DNA of 64,000 nucleotides from Halobacillus sp. Marseille-Q1614 (GCF_902809865.1 NZ_CADDWH010000001.1:1240001-1304000); one strand, 5' to 3'. Positions 43,141 through 51,124 are shown, counted from the first letter of the stretch. Numbers and translations: made by a program. The notes: generated by a model from the sequence alone, not told the origin.

Positions 43141-43491
43141 TTTGTTGTTTAACAAGGTTTTAAGATGGAAAGCGAGTAAATGACCTTCCTTTTTATAAAA
43201 CCAACATAATAATTTACGAAGATTTATATTAAAACCAAATTTACATTTTTAATAAATTCCTAATGAATTATATAATTTTTAAATTGTTATACGCCAAATA
43301 AAGTTAAAATCAGGTATAAAATTGGAGATCTATGGTAACATAGGCCTAATTTGTAAACTCAGTGAAATTTAAGCGTCATAGTTGAAATCTAACTGTTAGC
43401 TGTTTGTTCTTAAAATTTATTGAGAATCTGTTAGTCTTGTAATTGTGGTTAAAACAAACACTTTCAATTTTAGAGGAGGACTCGACTCAAT
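43141..43491. other. AT-rich leader region of the LysM/3D protein gene
   Basis: This gap of about 350 bases holds no ORF. Two near-matches to the WalR box (TGTAAH-N5-TGTAAH) occur, each with one mismatch: TGTAAACTCAGTGAAAT at 43352-43368 and TGTAATTGTGGTTAAAA at 43438-43454. YocH-type genes are known WalR targets in B. subtilis. I looked for a c-di-AMP riboswitch (ydaO/yuaA), common before such genes, and saw none of its GC-rich conserved blocks. Confidence 0.4.
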
Positions 43492-44268
43492 ATGAAAAAA
43501 ACAGCTTTCTCATTAGCAGCAACAGCAGCATTAACTGGAGCGTTCGCAACAAGCGTAAGCGCTGATGAATATACAGTAAACAAAGGTGACACTCTTTGGG
43601 GCATTTCTCAAGAAAATAATACTTCCGTAGACAAACTAAAAGAACTAAATAATTTAGATTCTGACTTGATTCTAATCGATCAACAGCTAAAGCTTTCTGG
43701 TGAAGCATCCGCTCAACAAGCAGAAACTTATGAAGTTAAAAAAGGTGACACTCTTTATGGTATTGGTAAAGAGCACAACGCTTCTGTGGACGAGCTTATG
43801 AGCTGGAACGGTCTATCAAGTTCACTTATTCACCCAGGCGACAAACTTTCTGTTTCCGGTGAAGCCGTTCCGTCGGAAGAACCGGCAGAAGCTCCGGCTG
43901 AGGAAACAACTGAAGAAGCCCCAGCGGAAGAAACTAATACTGAAGAAACTTCAAATGATACTAGCAATGATGTAATTAAAGAATTTACGGCAGAAGCAAC
44001 TGCTTATACAGCAAGCTGCACAGGATGTACTGGAGTAACAGCTACTGGAATTGACCTGAATAAGAACCCTGATCAAAAAGTTGTAGCTGTAGACCCGGAT
44101 GTTATTCCATTAGGTTCTAAAGTATACGTTGAAGGCTATGGAACAGCGATCGCTGGAGATACTGGCGGAGCTATCGATGGAAACAGAATCGATCTTTATA
44201 TGCCTAATCGCGAAGACGCATTAGACTTCGGCCGTCAAGACGTTACTATCCAAGTACTTGCTGAATAG
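43492..44268 (+). CDS. Secreted LysM-LysM-3D domain cell-wall protein (YocH-like)
   Basis: This 258-residue secreted protein has a signal peptide cleaved near residue 24 (after SVSA). Two LysM repeats bind peptidoglycan: YTVNKGDTLWGIS (about 27-68) and YEVKKGDTLYGIG (about 80-120). A Pro/Glu/Thr linker follows, then a 3D domain (about 165-258) with the aspartates in VAVDPDVIPLG, AGDTGGAIDGNRIDLY. 3D domains resemble lytic transglycosylases such as MltA. YocH of B. subtilis has this layout. AGAGGAGGA precedes the ATG. Likely a muralytic enzyme in wall turnover. Confidence 0.92.
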   Translation: MKKTAFSLAATAALTGAFATSVSADEYTVNKGDTLWGISQENNTSVDKLKELNNLDSDLILIDQQLKLSGEASAQQAETYEVKKGDTLYGIGKEHNASVDELMSWNGLSSSLIHPGDKLSVSGEAVPSEEPAEAPAEETTEEAPAEETNTEETSNDTSNDVIKEFTAEATAYTASCTGCTGVTATGIDLNKNPDQKVVAVDPDVIPLGSKVYVEGYGTAIAGDTGGAIDGNRIDLYMPNREDALDFGRQDVTIQVLAE

Positions 44269-44286
44269 TAAAAAATTCAGTTTAAT

Positions 44287-44327
44287 AAAAAGCCTGCTAT
44301 TGCCCCCACAATAGTGGGCTTTTTTTA
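44287..44327 (+). terminator. Terminator of the LysM/3D protein gene
   Basis: AAAAGCC and GCTATTG pair with CAATAG and GGCTTTT around CCCCCA, followed by seven T. Confidence 0.85.
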
Positions 44328-44451
44328 TTCCCATTATATAGACGAATTACTAATTCATTTGGTTTCAGATCATTTACATATAAACTGCTTTCGTAAATAC
44401 AGGAAGATTGGTAGACTATTAAAGTGTCTATTTTTCTTAAAGAGGTGGCGT

Positions 44452-44970
44452 ATGAACAAAATTGCGATCATTGGTTCAGCCGGTTCAGGGAAATCTACAT
44501 TAGCCAGGCAGCTTGGAAAAATTCTCGATATTGAAGTCGTTCATATGGATCGTTTATTTTGGAATCCTGGTTGGTTACAGTCTACCCAGGAAGAGCTTAG
44601 GGTTAAACAGGAATTTTATTTAAAAAAGGATCAATGGATCATCGAAGGCAACTACAGCAAGGTATGGAATGAGAGACTTGCTTTAGCAGATACTATTATT
44701 ATGATCGATCTCAATCGCTATCTTTGCCTGTACCGCGTGGTCAAACGCTGGCTGCACAACTATGGTCGAACGAGAGAGGATATCGGCGAAGGCTGTGTAG
44801 AAAAGCTTGATAAAGAATTTGTCCAGTTTGTCTGGCAATTTCCTAAAAAGAAGAGAAGCAAGCTGATAAGCGCTCAGCTTCAGCACTGTTCTCACGCTCA
44901 AATCATCATTTTGCCCAGCCGGAAATCCGCAGAAAAGTATTTGAATAAATTACACTCACTTAAAACTTAG
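44452..44970 (+). CDS. P-loop kinase-like protein (DNA topology modulation/FlaR-related family)
   Basis: This 172-residue cytosolic protein starts NKIAIIGSAGSGKSTLARQLG (Walker A, residues about 7-15) and continues VVHMDRLFWNPGW, WIIEGNYSKVW and IMIDLNRYLCLYRVVKRW. These mark the adenylate-kinase-like family often called topology modulation protein; the name does not prove a role in DNA topology, and a nucleotide or small-molecule kinase is likely. ATG 44452 follows AGAGGTGG. Its TAG stop lies inside copy A of the 26-bp repeat, which may have replaced the original 3' end. Confidence 0.88.
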   Translation: MNKIAIIGSAGSGKSTLARQLGKILDIEVVHMDRLFWNPGWLQSTQEELRVKQEFYLKKDQWIIEGNYSKVWNERLALADTIIMIDLNRYLCLYRVVKRWLHNYGRTREDIGEGCVEKLDKEFVQFVWQFPKKKRSKLISAQLQHCSHAQIIILPSRKSAEKYLNKLHSLKT

Positions 44971-44983
44971 TAGTATCTCCGAA
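44958..44983 (+). repeat. 26-bp intergenic repeat, copy A
   Basis: The core ACTTAGTAGTATCTCCGAA lies within a 26-base match (25 of 26 identical to copy B at 47392). It overlaps the stop codon of the preceding kinase-like gene and precedes the PadR-like gene in the same orientation. An A-rich stretch follows, as at other copies. Confidence 0.8.
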
Positions 44984-45042
44984 TACTATAAAAATCAAAA
45001 AATAAAATTAAAACCGAACAAATGTGCTTATTATTAGACAAA

Positions 45043-45083
45043 CCCTCTGGTTTTTATTGTAAAATAGAAGAAAAGCCAGAGGG
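45043..45083 (+). promoter_or_regulatory. Inverted repeat bracketing the PadR-like gene promoter/leader
   Basis: CCCTCTGG (45043-45050) and CCAGAGGG (45076-45083) are perfect 8-bp inverted arms 25 bases apart. A TGTAAAAT -10-like element lies between them. The right arm touches the ribosome site GGGAGAGG. Autoregulation by the PadR-like protein or an RNA hairpin hiding the ribosome site are both possible. Confidence 0.4.
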
Positions 45084-45093
45084 AGAGGATACG

Positions 45094-45474
45094 ATGTCTC
45101 ATAAAAATAATCCGAAGAAGTTTGCTTTAAATATGAGTGCCGCTCAATTTACAAAGTTTTATATTATGCATTTGCTGCAGGTAAGTGAACCACTAATCAG
45201 CGAGCATTTTAAAGCCGAGTTTAAAAAGCTTACAACAAACTGGATCCCTGCACCCTCAACACTTCTTGATACACTGCATGATATGACTGAAGAAGGGTTA
45301 CTCTATCGAAAAGAAGACTTTAAATCCCATGAAAAAAGAAGACAAAAAGTGTATTGGTATTATTTAACAGATAAAGGGAAAGAAGAATTCGACGTACTTA
45401 AGAAAAAATACAAGATTTTGTTTGAAGAACAGCTGGCGATATTAAATCAGATTATGAAAGACGTTTATAAATAA
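45094..45474 (+). CDS. PadR-like winged-helix regulator
   Basis: This 126-residue protein looks like a PadR-type winged helix: FTKFYIMHLLQVSEPLISEHF (helices), NWIPAPSTLLDTLHDMTEEGLLYRKED (recognition helix region) and a wing ending VYWYYLTDKGKEEFDVLKKK, then a C-terminal dimer helix. ATG 45094 follows GGAGAGG. A flavin-dependent oxidoreductase gene starts 16 bases after the stop, so this is likely an operon of regulator plus enzyme. The effector is unknown. Confidence 0.85.
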   Translation: MSHKNNPKKFALNMSAAQFTKFYIMHLLQVSEPLISEHFKAEFKKLTTNWIPAPSTLLDTLHDMTEEGLLYRKEDFKSHEKRRQKVYWYYLTDKGKEEFDVLKKKYKILFEEQLAILNQIMKDVYK

Positions 45475-45490
45475 GAGAGGGTCTGTTTCC

Positions 45491-46495
45491 ATGAGATTAA
45501 GTGTACTTGATCAAAGCCCGATTTCAAAAGGAGAGACTGCCCAAAAAGCATTAGAAAACACACTAGAGCTTGCCCAGATTACAGAAAAACTTGGCTATCA
45601 CCGCTACTGGGTGGCTGAACACCATAATACAAACGGGTTAGCAAGCAGTTCCCCCGAATTATTAGTCGGCAGAGTAGCTTCTGTAACAAAAAATATCAGA
45701 GTGGGCTCAGGCGGAGTGCTTCTGCCTCATTACAGTCCATTAAAAGTCGCCGAAAATTTTAAAATGCTTGAAGCTATGTTTCCCGGTCGAATTGACTTAG
45801 GGCTAGGCCGTTCCCCGGGCGGCGGCAAGAAGACGCGTGCCGCATTAACTGATGGGTATAATAAGCCTTTAAGCTCTTTCTCGCGTCAGGTAAAAGAAGT
45901 GAGACAGTTTTTAACGGGAAGTATCCCTAAGGAGCATGAGTATTTTGGCGTCTCTGCTAAACCGGATACACCTTCTAATCCACAAATGTGGACGTTAGGA
46001 CTGACAGAAAGAGGAGCCCGCCATGCGGCCGTAAACGGCACAGGCTTTACTTTTGGTCATTTTATTAATCCAGAACATGCCGACGAGACACTGGCCGTCT
46101 ACCGCGAGAAGTTTAAGGCCTCAGATCATCTAAAAGAACCTGCTGTCAACGCCTGTATTTTTGTCGTGTGCGGTGAAACGGATGAAGAAGCAGAAGAACT
46201 GGCGCAGAGTCAGGATATGTGGCTCCTTCAGGTAGTCAAAGGGCTGGATACACGAGTTCCTTCTATTGAAGATGTTAAAGAACACAGTTTTTCTCTAAAA
46301 GAAAGTGAGCAAATAGAGAAGAACAGAAAAAGGTGCTTGATAGGAAGTCCTTCTACTGTTTATAAGCAGTTAATAGAGCTGGAAGAAAGATATGAGAGCG
46401 ATGAATTTTTAATCATCACCAATATCTTTTCTTTTAAGGACAAGCTTAGATCCTATCAGTTGCTCGCTGACTATGTAAAAGAGCAGGAAAGTTAA
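45491..46495 (+). CDS. Luciferase-like (LLM class) flavin-dependent oxidoreductase
   Basis: This 334-residue TIM-barrel protein has family landmarks LSVLDQSPISKG, LGYHRYWVAEHHNT (about residues 35-48), ASSSPELLVGRVAS, RVGSGGVLLPHYSPLKVAENF and IDLGLGRSPGG. These define the MsnO8/YceB-like subgroup of bacterial luciferase-like monooxygenases. The substrate is unknown; FMN is the likely cofactor. AGAGAGGGTC precedes the ATG. It is co-transcribed with the PadR-like gene, and cvfB starts 21 bases later. Confidence 0.92.
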   Translation: MRLSVLDQSPISKGETAQKALENTLELAQITEKLGYHRYWVAEHHNTNGLASSSPELLVGRVASVTKNIRVGSGGVLLPHYSPLKVAENFKMLEAMFPGRIDLGLGRSPGGGKKTRAALTDGYNKPLSSFSRQVKEVRQFLTGSIPKEHEYFGVSAKPDTPSNPQMWTLGLTERGARHAAVNGTGFTFGHFINPEHADETLAVYREKFKASDHLKEPAVNACIFVVCGETDEEAEELAQSQDMWLLQVVKGLDTRVPSIEDVKEHSFSLKESEQIEKNRKRCLIGSPSTVYKQLIELEERYESDEFLIITNIFSFKDKLRSYQLLADYVKEQES

Positions 46496-46516
46496 TATCA
46501 AGAAAGTTGGAGAGCA

Positions 46517-47383
46517 ATGAATAATAATCTAACAGGTACCATTCAAAAGGTAAAAGTAATTAAGAAAAAGTCTGACGGCTACATCGTTACAGATGGAGAA
46601 CATGAAATCCTTCTTCCAAATGACCAGGCAGAGGAAGAATCATTTGAACAGGATCAGATGATCGAAGTGTTTATCTACGAAAATAGAGATAAGCAAGTAG
46701 TGGCGACTACCGTCATTCCGGAAGCCACTATGGAATCTTATGGGTGGGCAGAAGTGGAAGAAGTCGTTCCTCACCTCGGGGCTTTTGTAAATATCGGTCT
46801 GGATAAAGCTTTTCTCGTTTCAGTAGATCACCTGCCTAAACTGAAAAGAGTCTGGCCTAAAGAAGGGGACAGCCTGTTTGTAAGTCTTGAAAAAGACAAA
46901 AAGGGTAGAATATTTGCAGAGCCAATCACAGAAGGGGAAATTCAGGAAGATATCATTGCTGCGCCTGAGTCTCTATTGCGTACAGAAGTCGCAGCGCGTG
47001 TGTACCGCTCAACGAAAGCAGGGTCCTTTGTGCTAACAGGAGAAGGGTATAGAGGGTTTATTCACCCCCATGAGAGAACAGAAGAACCTAGGCTCGGCGA
47101 ACAGGTAGATGGAAGAGTAATTGACGTAAAAGAAGATGGAACAATCAATATCTCATTAAGACCACTGAAACAGGAGGTAATGGATGAAGATGCGGAGTTA
47201 ATTTACAACTACCTTGTAGAAAACGACGGCGTCATGAACTTAACAGATAAAAGTGATCCAGATGAGATCAGAGAAACTTTCCAGATTAGCAAATCTGCAT
47301 TTAAACGGGCTATTGGAAAACTGCTAAAAGAAAGAAAAATTATTCAGGCAGACGGCCAGACGAAGATCAATCATGAAGAATAA
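46517..47383 (+). CDS. cvfB: S1-domain RNA-binding protein CvfB (YitL-like)
   Basis: This 288-residue protein comprises consecutive S1/OB-type domains and a C-terminal winged helix. Visible segments are AEVEEVVPHLGAFVNIGL, DKAFLVSVDHLPKL, GSFVLTGEGYRGFIHPHERTEEPRLGEQVDGRVIDVKEDG and the end helix IGKLLKERKIIQADG. CvfB controls virulence genes in Staphylococcus via RNA binding; in Bacillus its targets are not established. TTGGAGAG precedes the ATG. It may be expressed with the two upstream genes. Repeat copy B begins 8 bases after the stop. Confidence 0.93.
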   Translation: MNNNLTGTIQKVKVIKKKSDGYIVTDGEHEILLPNDQAEEESFEQDQMIEVFIYENRDKQVVATTVIPEATMESYGWAEVEEVVPHLGAFVNIGLDKAFLVSVDHLPKLKRVWPKEGDSLFVSLEKDKKGRIFAEPITEGEIQEDIIAAPESLLRTEVAARVYRSTKAGSFVLTGEGYRGFIHPHERTEEPRLGEQVDGRVIDVKEDGTINISLRPLKQEVMDEDAELIYNYLVENDGVMNLTDKSDPDEIRETFQISKSAFKRAIGKLLKERKIIQADGQTKINHEE

Positions 47384-47391
47384 AGATTCTG

Positions 47392-47417
47392 ACTTAAAAC
47401 TTAGTAGTAACTCCGAA
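47392..47417 (+). repeat. 26-bp intergenic repeat, copy B
   Basis: The core ACTTAGTAGTAACTCCGAA is identical to copy D, and the full 26 bases match copy A at 25 positions. With copy A it brackets the PadR-like/LLM/cvfB block in direct orientation. Confidence 0.82.
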
Positions 47418-47482
47418 ACCCAAAATAAAAAAACATTACTAAAAAGTTAAAAGTACCAGATGGTCATAATATAAACATAAAT

Positions 47483-47521
47483 AAAAAGTTCGCCTTTGTT
47501 ATAAAAAGGGCGGACTTTTTA
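47483..47521. terminator. Bidirectional terminator between cvfB and the YiiX-like gene
   Basis: AAAAAGTTCGCC pairs with GGGCGGACTTTTT (one unpaired base) with T-runs on both strands, between convergent genes. Confidence 0.82.
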
Positions 47522-48067
47522 TATTAGTCTGTTTAAATGCCGTCTGTCTTTTAAAAGCTGAGGATGGATTGCCCGGCTTGCTTTAGGCAGACGACCGAGA
47601 TTAATTCCGGATCCATAATAGTAAGCCTGCCACACAATTTTAGTACAATATTGCTCCTGGTTGATTACTTGTAAGGGAGTAAATACGCGATAACGACTAT
47701 TTCTCTGTTCCTCTAAAATGGATTCAACATACTCAGCTGCTTTTGCGCCGGCTTCAGAATTTTTGGCACTATACACAGATATGGAACGAAACTTTTCAAA
47801 ATAGTGAGGTATCGGGTCATTTACTAGGCCGGAGGGGATCGAATGAACAACCTCCTGTTGAAAAGTAACGATTCCGACATGCCCGACATATTTTGATTCG
47901 CTTTTGCCAATTGGAGAAAATAACAAATCGCCAGGAGAAATAGGAACCTTCGAATGAGGATAAACGTTACGCTCAACTCCATGTGTAGGTGCAAGTACTT
48001 TTTTGGGCCGCATTAAAAAGGTGATTAATCCAGCAACTACAGCAGATATAAAGGCGGATCTTCTCAT
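47519..48067 (-). CDS. Permuted papain-fold (YiiX/NlpC-P60-like) cysteine hydrolase
   Basis: This 182-residue protein has an N-terminal hydrophobic helix (residues about 4-20), acting as a membrane anchor or signal. A circularly permuted papain-type domain follows: histidine H63 in KYVGHVGIV comes before cysteine C141 in YCTKIVWQAYYYG. The order His-then-Cys and the ISPGDLLFSPIG start are typical of the YiiX/YycO group. Relatives act as amidases or peptidases, often on cell-wall or lipid-linked substrates. A weak ribosome site lies upstream. Standing alone and near an accessory segment, its role is unknown. Confidence 0.82.
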   Translation of the reverse strand: MRRSAFISAVVAGLITFLMRPKKVLAPTHGVERNVYPHSKVPISPGDLLFSPIGKSESKYVGHVGIVTFQQEVVHSIPSGLVNDPIPHYFEKFRSISVYSAKNSEAGAKAAEYVESILEEQRNSRYRVFTPLQVINQEQYCTKIVWQAYYYGSGINLGRLPKASRAIHPQLLKDRRHLNRLI

Positions 48068-48227
48068 AGCACACTCATCCTTTTTGAACTTAGTGTTTCC
48101 ATTCTATATGGAGGGGAGTTCTTATACAAGTAATTGAATGGCTGAGAAAACTTATAAAAAAGGGTTTCCTTGATGAAGTCTTTATGGTAGGTTAGTTACA
48201 AATTAGTTAATTAAATTTATTAAGTTT

Positions 48228-48241
48228 TGAAAGCGTTTAAG
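48228..48241 (+). promoter_or_regulatory. CcpA cre-like site before the beta-galactosidase gene
   Basis: TGAAAGCGTTTAAG matches the cre consensus TGWAARCGYTWNCW at 12 of 14 positions, with the central CG-containing core intact. It lies 37 bases before the start codon, consistent with carbon catabolite repression. Confidence 0.55.
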
Positions 48242-48278
48242 CATTGAAAATTTTTAAGATGAATTGGAGGTCTGCAGC

Positions 48279-50168
48279 ATGCCTTATCTTGGTGTTGATT
48301 ATTATCCTGAGCATTGGCCGAAAGAAATGATGGAAGAAGATATACAAGGAATAAAAGAACTCGGAGAAAATATTGTCCGTATCGGTGAATTCGCCTGGCA
48401 CTTAATGGAGAAAAAAGAAGGGCAGTTTGATTTTTCATTTTTTGATGGGGTCATTCAGTCTTTGAAAAATAAGGGGGTAGATATTATGTTTGGAACCCCG
48501 ACTGCAACGTTTCCAGCCTGGCTCGCCAGTACATATCCTTCGATACTATCCGAAGACGAATACGGCCATAAAAGAGCTTTTGGCGGCCGCAGGCAATATT
48601 GTTTTAATTCAGAGATCTACCGAAAATACAGTGCCCGAATCACAGAAGAATTAGTTAAGCATTACAGCAGCGAAAACTCTATAATTGCCTGGCAGGTAGA
48701 TAATGAATTTGGCCATGAAGGCAGCGATCTTTGCTACTGCAGTAACTGCCATAATAAATTTCAGATTTATCTATCTAAAAAATACGAAGATATCGATCAT
48801 TTAAATGAAAGCTGGGGAACGATTTTCTGGGGGCAGAATTATAATGACTTTTCGGAAATTCCTATCCCGACACCGACGATTACCACACATAATCCAAGCT
48901 TGAAATTAGACTGGGCCAGATTCAGGTCAGCTTCACTTAACAGTTTTGCTCATGAAATGACATCAATTGTAAAGAAACATAAAGGTGCAGAGCAGCAAGT
49001 GACGACAAATGTCTCTGGCGGCTTTTTTAATAAATGGTTTGATCATGCGGAAAACGTGAAGCCGATGGATTTTGTCTCCTACGATAATTATCCGGTCTGG
49101 GGCGGCCTGGAAGAACCGATTCCACCAGCAGAAATTGCGATGACGCTTGATTTTAACCGCGGTCTGTTAGATAAGAACTTCTGGATTGTAGAAGAGTTGA
49201 TGGGAGCGCAGGGGCATGATGTGATCGGTTATCTCCCTAGGCCTAATCAGGCAAAAATGTGGTCCTATCAGGCCTTCGCCCATGGCTGTACGGATATGCT
49301 GTACTTCAGATGGAGAGGAATGACAAAAGGGGCAGAACAGTTTTGTTTTGGTGTGGTGGACCACGACAATCAATATGGAAGAAAATATAAAGAGGTACAG
49401 TCACTTTTTCATGAGATGAAAGACTATGAAGAGGTTCTGCAGGCTCCTATAGAAGCTGAAATAGCTGTCATTTACGATTATGATAATGTATGGTCGTGGC
49501 GCTCACAGCAGCAGAGCAAAGACTTTGAATTTAAAGATGAGCTTATGCGTCTCTACCGGCCGTTTTACGACTTAAATACACCAATTGATGTCATTCCTTA
49601 TGATCGGGAACTATCAGCTTACAAAGTAGTTGTTGTGCCTGTTATGCAGATCATTGACGAGCAGCTTGCCGAAAAACTTGAAAATTTCACGAAGAATGGC
49701 GGAACAATCGTTTTTTCTTTTAGGGCGGGTTTAAAAGATAAAAATAACAATATTCCTTTTAAGGAGCCACTTCCAGGACCTGTGCGTATTTTAACAGGAA
49801 TTCATGTTCAGGAGGTAGAAGCATTATCAGCTTGGAGAGATTTAATCACCGCTGAGACAGCTGAAGTATTATTTGAATACAGTGACGAATTTTACAGCCA
49901 ATATGCAGCCGTAACGAGGAATTTATTTGGTAACGGAAAAGTTTATTATATTGGCGGCGGACTCGAAGATCAGGCAATGAATATGATTGCTAAAGAGATC
50001 ACCGTCCAGCAGGAAGTCTCGATTACAGAAACTGAGGAATGCGTTGAGGTTTATAAACGTTATACAGACCAGGATGAATATTCCTTTATAATGAATCACA
50101 GTGATCAAGTTAAAATTTTTGAAGGACATTCATTACAGCCGTATGAGAGTAAAATTATTAAACATTAA
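48279..50168 (+). CDS. GH42 family beta-galactosidase
   Basis: This 629-residue cytosolic glycosidase has the GH42 catalytic glutamates: acid/base E143 in WQVDNEFGHEG and nucleophile E305 in WIVEELMGAQG. The zinc-type cysteine cluster CYCSNCHNKF and the GVDYYPEHWP start are typical. It is somewhat shorter than common GH42 enzymes (about 670-690), chiefly at the C-terminal beta domain. TTGGAGG lies 8 bases before ATG 48279. No sugar transporter or regulator is adjacent. A cre-like site upstream suggests glucose repression. Likely substrates are beta-galactosides or galacto-oligosaccharides. Confidence 0.95.
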   Translation: MPYLGVDYYPEHWPKEMMEEDIQGIKELGENIVRIGEFAWHLMEKKEGQFDFSFFDGVIQSLKNKGVDIMFGTPTATFPAWLASTYPSILSEDEYGHKRAFGGRRQYCFNSEIYRKYSARITEELVKHYSSENSIIAWQVDNEFGHEGSDLCYCSNCHNKFQIYLSKKYEDIDHLNESWGTIFWGQNYNDFSEIPIPTPTITTHNPSLKLDWARFRSASLNSFAHEMTSIVKKHKGAEQQVTTNVSGGFFNKWFDHAENVKPMDFVSYDNYPVWGGLEEPIPPAEIAMTLDFNRGLLDKNFWIVEELMGAQGHDVIGYLPRPNQAKMWSYQAFAHGCTDMLYFRWRGMTKGAEQFCFGVVDHDNQYGRKYKEVQSLFHEMKDYEEVLQAPIEAEIAVIYDYDNVWSWRSQQQSKDFEFKDELMRLYRPFYDLNTPIDVIPYDRELSAYKVVVVPVMQIIDEQLAEKLENFTKNGGTIVFSFRAGLKDKNNNIPFKEPLPGPVRILTGIHVQEVEALSAWRDLITAETAEVLFEYSDEFYSQYAAVTRNLFGNGKVYYIGGGLEDQAMNMIAKEITVQQEVSITETEECVEVYKRYTDQDEYSFIMNHSDQVKIFEGHSLQPYESKIIKH

Positions 50169-50173
50169 AGAGG

Positions 50174-50201
50174 TAGAGGGCATAAAACAGCCCTCTATTT
50201 T
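50174..50201 (+). terminator. Beta-galactosidase terminator
   Basis: TAGAGGGC and GCCCTCTA form a perfect 8-bp stem followed by TTTTAC. Confidence 0.78.
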
Positions 50202-50450
50202 ACTTTTTGTTTTCTAGTTAACATAATATATATTATAGGAAGTTAGTTAAGAAAGATTAATTTTGTCTCATAATACAAGTATACTCTAGATATTGAGACG
50301 AAATTAAAAATTAGCTGTTATTGTGTTTTGCATGAATTATTGTTATTCTTTGTTTCTCATGTTTTTTAACTTCCCAGCCATTTTTTTCTAACCTGGATGT
50401 TTTCTCTTACTGGGACTTTTGCCGTTTTATAAATAGTTTTTTTATATTAA

Positions 50451-50474
50451 GTTGGAGTTGCTACTAAGTTTCAA
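50451..50474 (-). repeat. Intergenic repeat, copy C (degenerate)
   Basis: On the minus strand TTGAAACTTAGTAGCAACTC and the following CAAC match copy B at 20 of 24 positions. It lies 3' of the VOC gene and in its orientation. Confidence 0.7.
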
Positions 50475-50496
50475 GATCTATTACACTTTTTGACTG

Positions 50497-50880
50497 CTAG
50501 TCATTCTTTTCCATAACTGCGAAATAGTTATTTTCATGATCTGCAAAGTTAAATACTGTGCCAGACGGCATATTTACTATTTCACCAACTGTTATGTCTT
50601 CGCTGGATAGTTTGTTACGTAACTCCTCAAGGTTTTTGGTGAAAAACATTAACGAAGGTGTTCCTAGATTTAATTCCGGATCCATTTTAGCCACTAATTC
50701 TTTATTGTGAAGTATTATACTTGTTTCTGATTCCTTTGCTGGTGCTATTTCAATCCATCGCATTCCTTGACCGTTATTTTCATCAGAAATTACGCAGAAA
50801 CCCAATTTTTCTGTCCAAAATTTCACTGCTTTATCCTGATCGTCTACATACAGCATAATTTGACCAACTTTATTAATCAT
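50497..50880 (-). CDS. VOC (glyoxalase/bleomycin-resistance fold) family protein
   Basis: This 127-residue protein has the vicinal-oxygen-chelate pattern: QIMLYVDDQDKAVKFWTEKLGF in the first beta-alpha-beta module and a second module ending FNFADHENNYFAV, where metal ligands normally sit. It could be a glyoxalase-like enzyme, a dioxygenase or a drug-binding protein; the sequence does not decide. GGGAGG lies 7 bases before the ATG at 50880. It is flanked on both sides by copies C and D of the intergenic repeat, in the same orientation, which gives it a cassette-like look. Confidence 0.88.
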   Translation of the reverse strand: MINKVGQIMLYVDDQDKAVKFWTEKLGFCVISDENNGQGMRWIEIAPAKESETSIILHNKELVAKMDPELNLGTPSLMFFTKNLEELRNKLSSEDITVGEIVNMPSGTVFNFADHENNYFAVMEKND

Positions 50881-51067
50881 TAGTTCGCCTCCCTAATTGT
50901 TTAATGTTCTTAAGTATTTTTCTACACTCATTGCAAATTATCCTTTAACTTTTCCAAACAAAATACGGATGGTTTGAATTTACCGTAACGTTCTCCAGCA
51001 CATTAGTATTCACTGCCCTGCTGACATCTTCTATTTGTTATTAAAAATGGTATGTTTTTAAATAATG

Positions 51068-51093
51068 TTCGGAGTTACTACTAAGTACTAAGT
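51068..51093 (-). repeat. 26-bp intergenic repeat, copy D
   Basis: On the minus strand the core ACTTAGTAGTAACTCCGAA is identical to copy B over 19 bases, with 24 of 26 identical overall. It lies upstream of the VOC gene and downstream of the sqdX terminator. Confidence 0.82.
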
Positions 51094-51124
51094 AAAAATT
51101 AAAATCCATTAAAAATGCAAAACT

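Larger units (their letters stand above)
50169..50496. other. Gap with terminator, 15-bp inverted repeat and repeat copy C
   Basis: This AT-rich gap contains the GH42 terminator, an inverted repeat (AATTTTGTCTCATA at 50259-50272 against TATTGAGACGAAATT at 50291-50305, two mismatches, 18-base loop) and repeat copy C. No ORF with a ribosome site was seen. Confidence 0.55.

Noticed and set aside
43141-43491. Possible c-di-AMP (ydaO/yuaA) riboswitch before the YocH-like gene
   Set aside because: The leader is almost entirely AT-rich and lacks the conserved GC-rich helices and GGGG/CCGAG-type blocks of that class.
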